From positions 1 through 7,752 of the forward strand of contig DASWIV010000360.1 of NCBI GenBank assembly GCA_036397475.1: a DNA stretch of 7,752 nucleotides. The letters are read 5' to 3'. Source of the DNA: DASWIV01 sp036397475 (GTDB lineage Bacteria; JAJVIF01; JAPKYR01). The notes beneath the pieces were generated by a model. It saw only the letters and a program-made list of their open reading frames with translations, did not search any database and was not told the origin of the DNA. Position 1 is the stretch's first letter; every line of letters starts with the position of its first letter. Of the stretch, positions 6,727-7,752 are shown in pieces. Position numbers and translations under genes: made by a program.

Positions 6727-6741
6727 CCCGGTCGAGCCGGG
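6727..6741. repeat. CCCGG/CCGGG hairpin
   Basis: CCCGG (6727-6731) pairs with CCGGG (6737-6741) around TCGAG. It lies between the ends of the convergent DUF1801 and corA genes, four bases before the left arm of a larger inverted repeat. No T-run follows on either strand, so on its own it is not a typical intrinsic terminator. Confidence 0.45.
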
Positions 6742-6744
6742 TGC

Positions 6745-6806
6745 CGCCGACAACCTCGAACGGGAATACTCAATTTCAGAATTATTATTAAACCGGGTTG
6801 TCGGCG
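6745..6806. repeat. 11-bp inverted repeat between convergent genes
   Basis: CGCCGACAACC (6745-6755) and GGTTGTCGGCG (6796-6806) are perfect inverted repeats. Allowing one bulged T at 6756, two more pairs form inside, leaving a loop of about 35 bases. The right arm ends 13 bases from the corA stop. The position suggests a bidirectional transcription stop or RNA 3'-end structure, but no uridine run follows the stem on either strand. Confidence 0.6.
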
Positions 6807-6819
6807 ATATCGGAATCTA

Positions 6820-7752
6820 CTATCTATCCCCGTCGAGCCAGCCGATCTTTTTAAAGTACAATAACAGACCCGCCGTTACTCCAATCATTACAAACCAGAA
6901 TACCGGATATGCGAACGGCCAGTTCAGCTCCGGCATGTTCCATTTCGATATTTCCGGATTAAAATTCATTCCATAAACTCCCGCTATAAATGTAAGCGGA
7001 ATGAAAATTGTCGCGATGATTGTCAGGACCTTCATCACGCTGTTGGTCCTGTTGCTGATCACCGAGAGGTAAATGTTCATAAGATTGGAGATAATATCAT
7101 GGCAGTACTCGATCACGTCGACAAGGTGGATGATATGGTCATACAGGTCCCTTAGAAAGACCATGGTGTGTTCCGAGACTATTCCATAATCATTGCGTAT
7201 CAGCCGGTTAATCGTTTCGCGCAGCGGCCATATCGCCCTTTTTATGTTCATAAGCTCGCGTTTAAGTTCATTAAGGCGGCGGATAATTTTTGTATCCGGA
7301 TCAACGATAACCTGTTCTTCCAAATCCTCGAGCACATCGCTGAACTGGTCAAGAATCGGGTAATAACTGTCTACGACCGCGTCATAAATCGCGTAGGCGA
7401 TATAATCCCCGCCAAGCTCCCAGATCTTTCCCGACCGGCTACGTATCCTGTCCTTCACCGCTTCCATCTCGTCACCGCCGAATTCTATCAGCGTTACGAT
7501 AAAGTTTTTAGCGAAAAAAATGTTCAATTGCTCGGTACCGGGATATATTTCCGGATAGGTTGTCCGTGCTATGCAATATACGTGGCTGTCGAACCCCTCC
7601 GCTTTTGGCCTCTGCAGCTTGTTATATACATCCTCGATCGCAAGTTTATGCAATCCCAGCAGTTCTGCAATCTGCTGAATGAGCTGGTGATTGGCAAGGC
7701 CGCGGATGTCGATCCACGTGTTAGTATATTTATCTAATAACCCGGGAATTTT
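6820..7752 (-). CDS. corA: CorA-type divalent metal ion transporter (5'-partial)
   Basis: This gene encodes an inner-membrane Mg2+/Co2+ channel of the CorA family; the frame stays open to the right edge, so the N-terminus is missing. 310 residues are visible where CorA proteins are often 315-370. Counting from the edge, the start reads as the family's TWIDIRGL segment, then QRPK (47-50), a long charged helical region, the first membrane helix (about 239-260, rich in I, L, F and T) ending in the signature YGMNF (GMN at 261-263), and the second membrane helix (280-300) before the basic tail KKIGWLDGDR. CorA works as a pentamer, with the long cytoplasmic helix (the stalk) leading into TM1 and GMN at the pore mouth. 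A TTG near 7653 is an internal leucine: homologous sequence clearly continues upstream of it. It ends convergently with the DUF1801 gene, 135 bases away. Confidence 0.93.
   Translation of the reverse strand, partial: KIPGLLDKYTNTWIDIRGLANHQLIQQIAELLGLHKLAIEDVYNKLQRPKAEGFDSHVYCIARTTYPEIYPGTEQLNIFFAKNFIVTLIEFGGDEMEAVKDRIRSRSGKIWELGGDYIAYAIYDAVVDSYYPILDQFSDVLEDLEEQVIVDPDTKIIRRLNELKRELMNIKRAIWPLRETINRLIRNDYGIVSEHTMVFLRDLYDHIIHLVDVIEYCHDIISNLMNIYLSVISNRTNSVMKVLTIIATIFIPLTFIAGVYGMNFNPEISKWNMPELNWPFAYPVFWFVMIGVTAGLLLYFKKIGWLDGDR

Noticed and set aside
7168..7737. A 189-codon plus-strand open frame at the right edge
   Set aside because: It lies wholly antisense to the CorA gene, whose GMN motif and membrane helices fix the true frame.
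1..7752. CRISPR array, tRNA, rRNA, insertion sequence or phage attachment site
   Set aside because: No regularly spaced repeats, cloverleaf-like sequence, transposase or integrase frame, or terminal repeats with target duplication were seen.

Overview
The window looks like chromosomal DNA from an uncultured or little-studied bacterium. GC content is moderate, genes are closely packed on both strands, and most have clear Shine-Dalgarno sites. An exported lipoprotein suggests a cell with a Gram-negative-like surface, but nothing here fixes a phylum. No tRNA, rRNA, CRISPR array, insertion sequence or integrase is visible. The longest stretch without a confident gene is 279 bases (5974-6252), and it holds a possible 33-codon ORF.

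Layout from left to right. Positions 1-1413 (+) are the C-terminal two thirds of a RecD2-type DNA helicase, cut by the window edge. A sigma-70-like promoter with a perfect TATAAT and a strong AGGAGG site precedes a 917-residue lipoprotein (1534-4287, +). That protein has an uncharacterised N-terminal region, an IPT/TIG-like immunoglobulin fold and a PQQ-type beta-propeller, and a clear intrinsic terminator follows it. Next is a stand-alone TIR-like protein of the PF10137 (CAP12/PCTIR) type (4411-5265, +), the best candidate here for an immune or abortive-infection effector. It converges, with only 8 bases between stop codons, on a two-gene minus-strand operon of STAS-domain anti-sigma-factor antagonists (5973 down to 5274). 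After the small-ORF region comes a DUF1801 protein (6253-6684, +). It converges on a CorA-type divalent cation transporter (6820-7752, -) whose N-terminus lies beyond the right edge. An 11-bp inverted repeat and a small hairpin lie between those two genes.

The genes do not form one evident pathway. The STAS pair is the only likely operon and would work in a partner-switching circuit whose kinase and phosphatase are not in the window. The TIR-like gene has no recognisable partner from Thoeris, CBASS or Argonaute systems next to it. If it is a defence gene it is either a single-gene system or one that uses its own N-terminal domain as sensor. The helicase and the transporter look like housekeeping genes.
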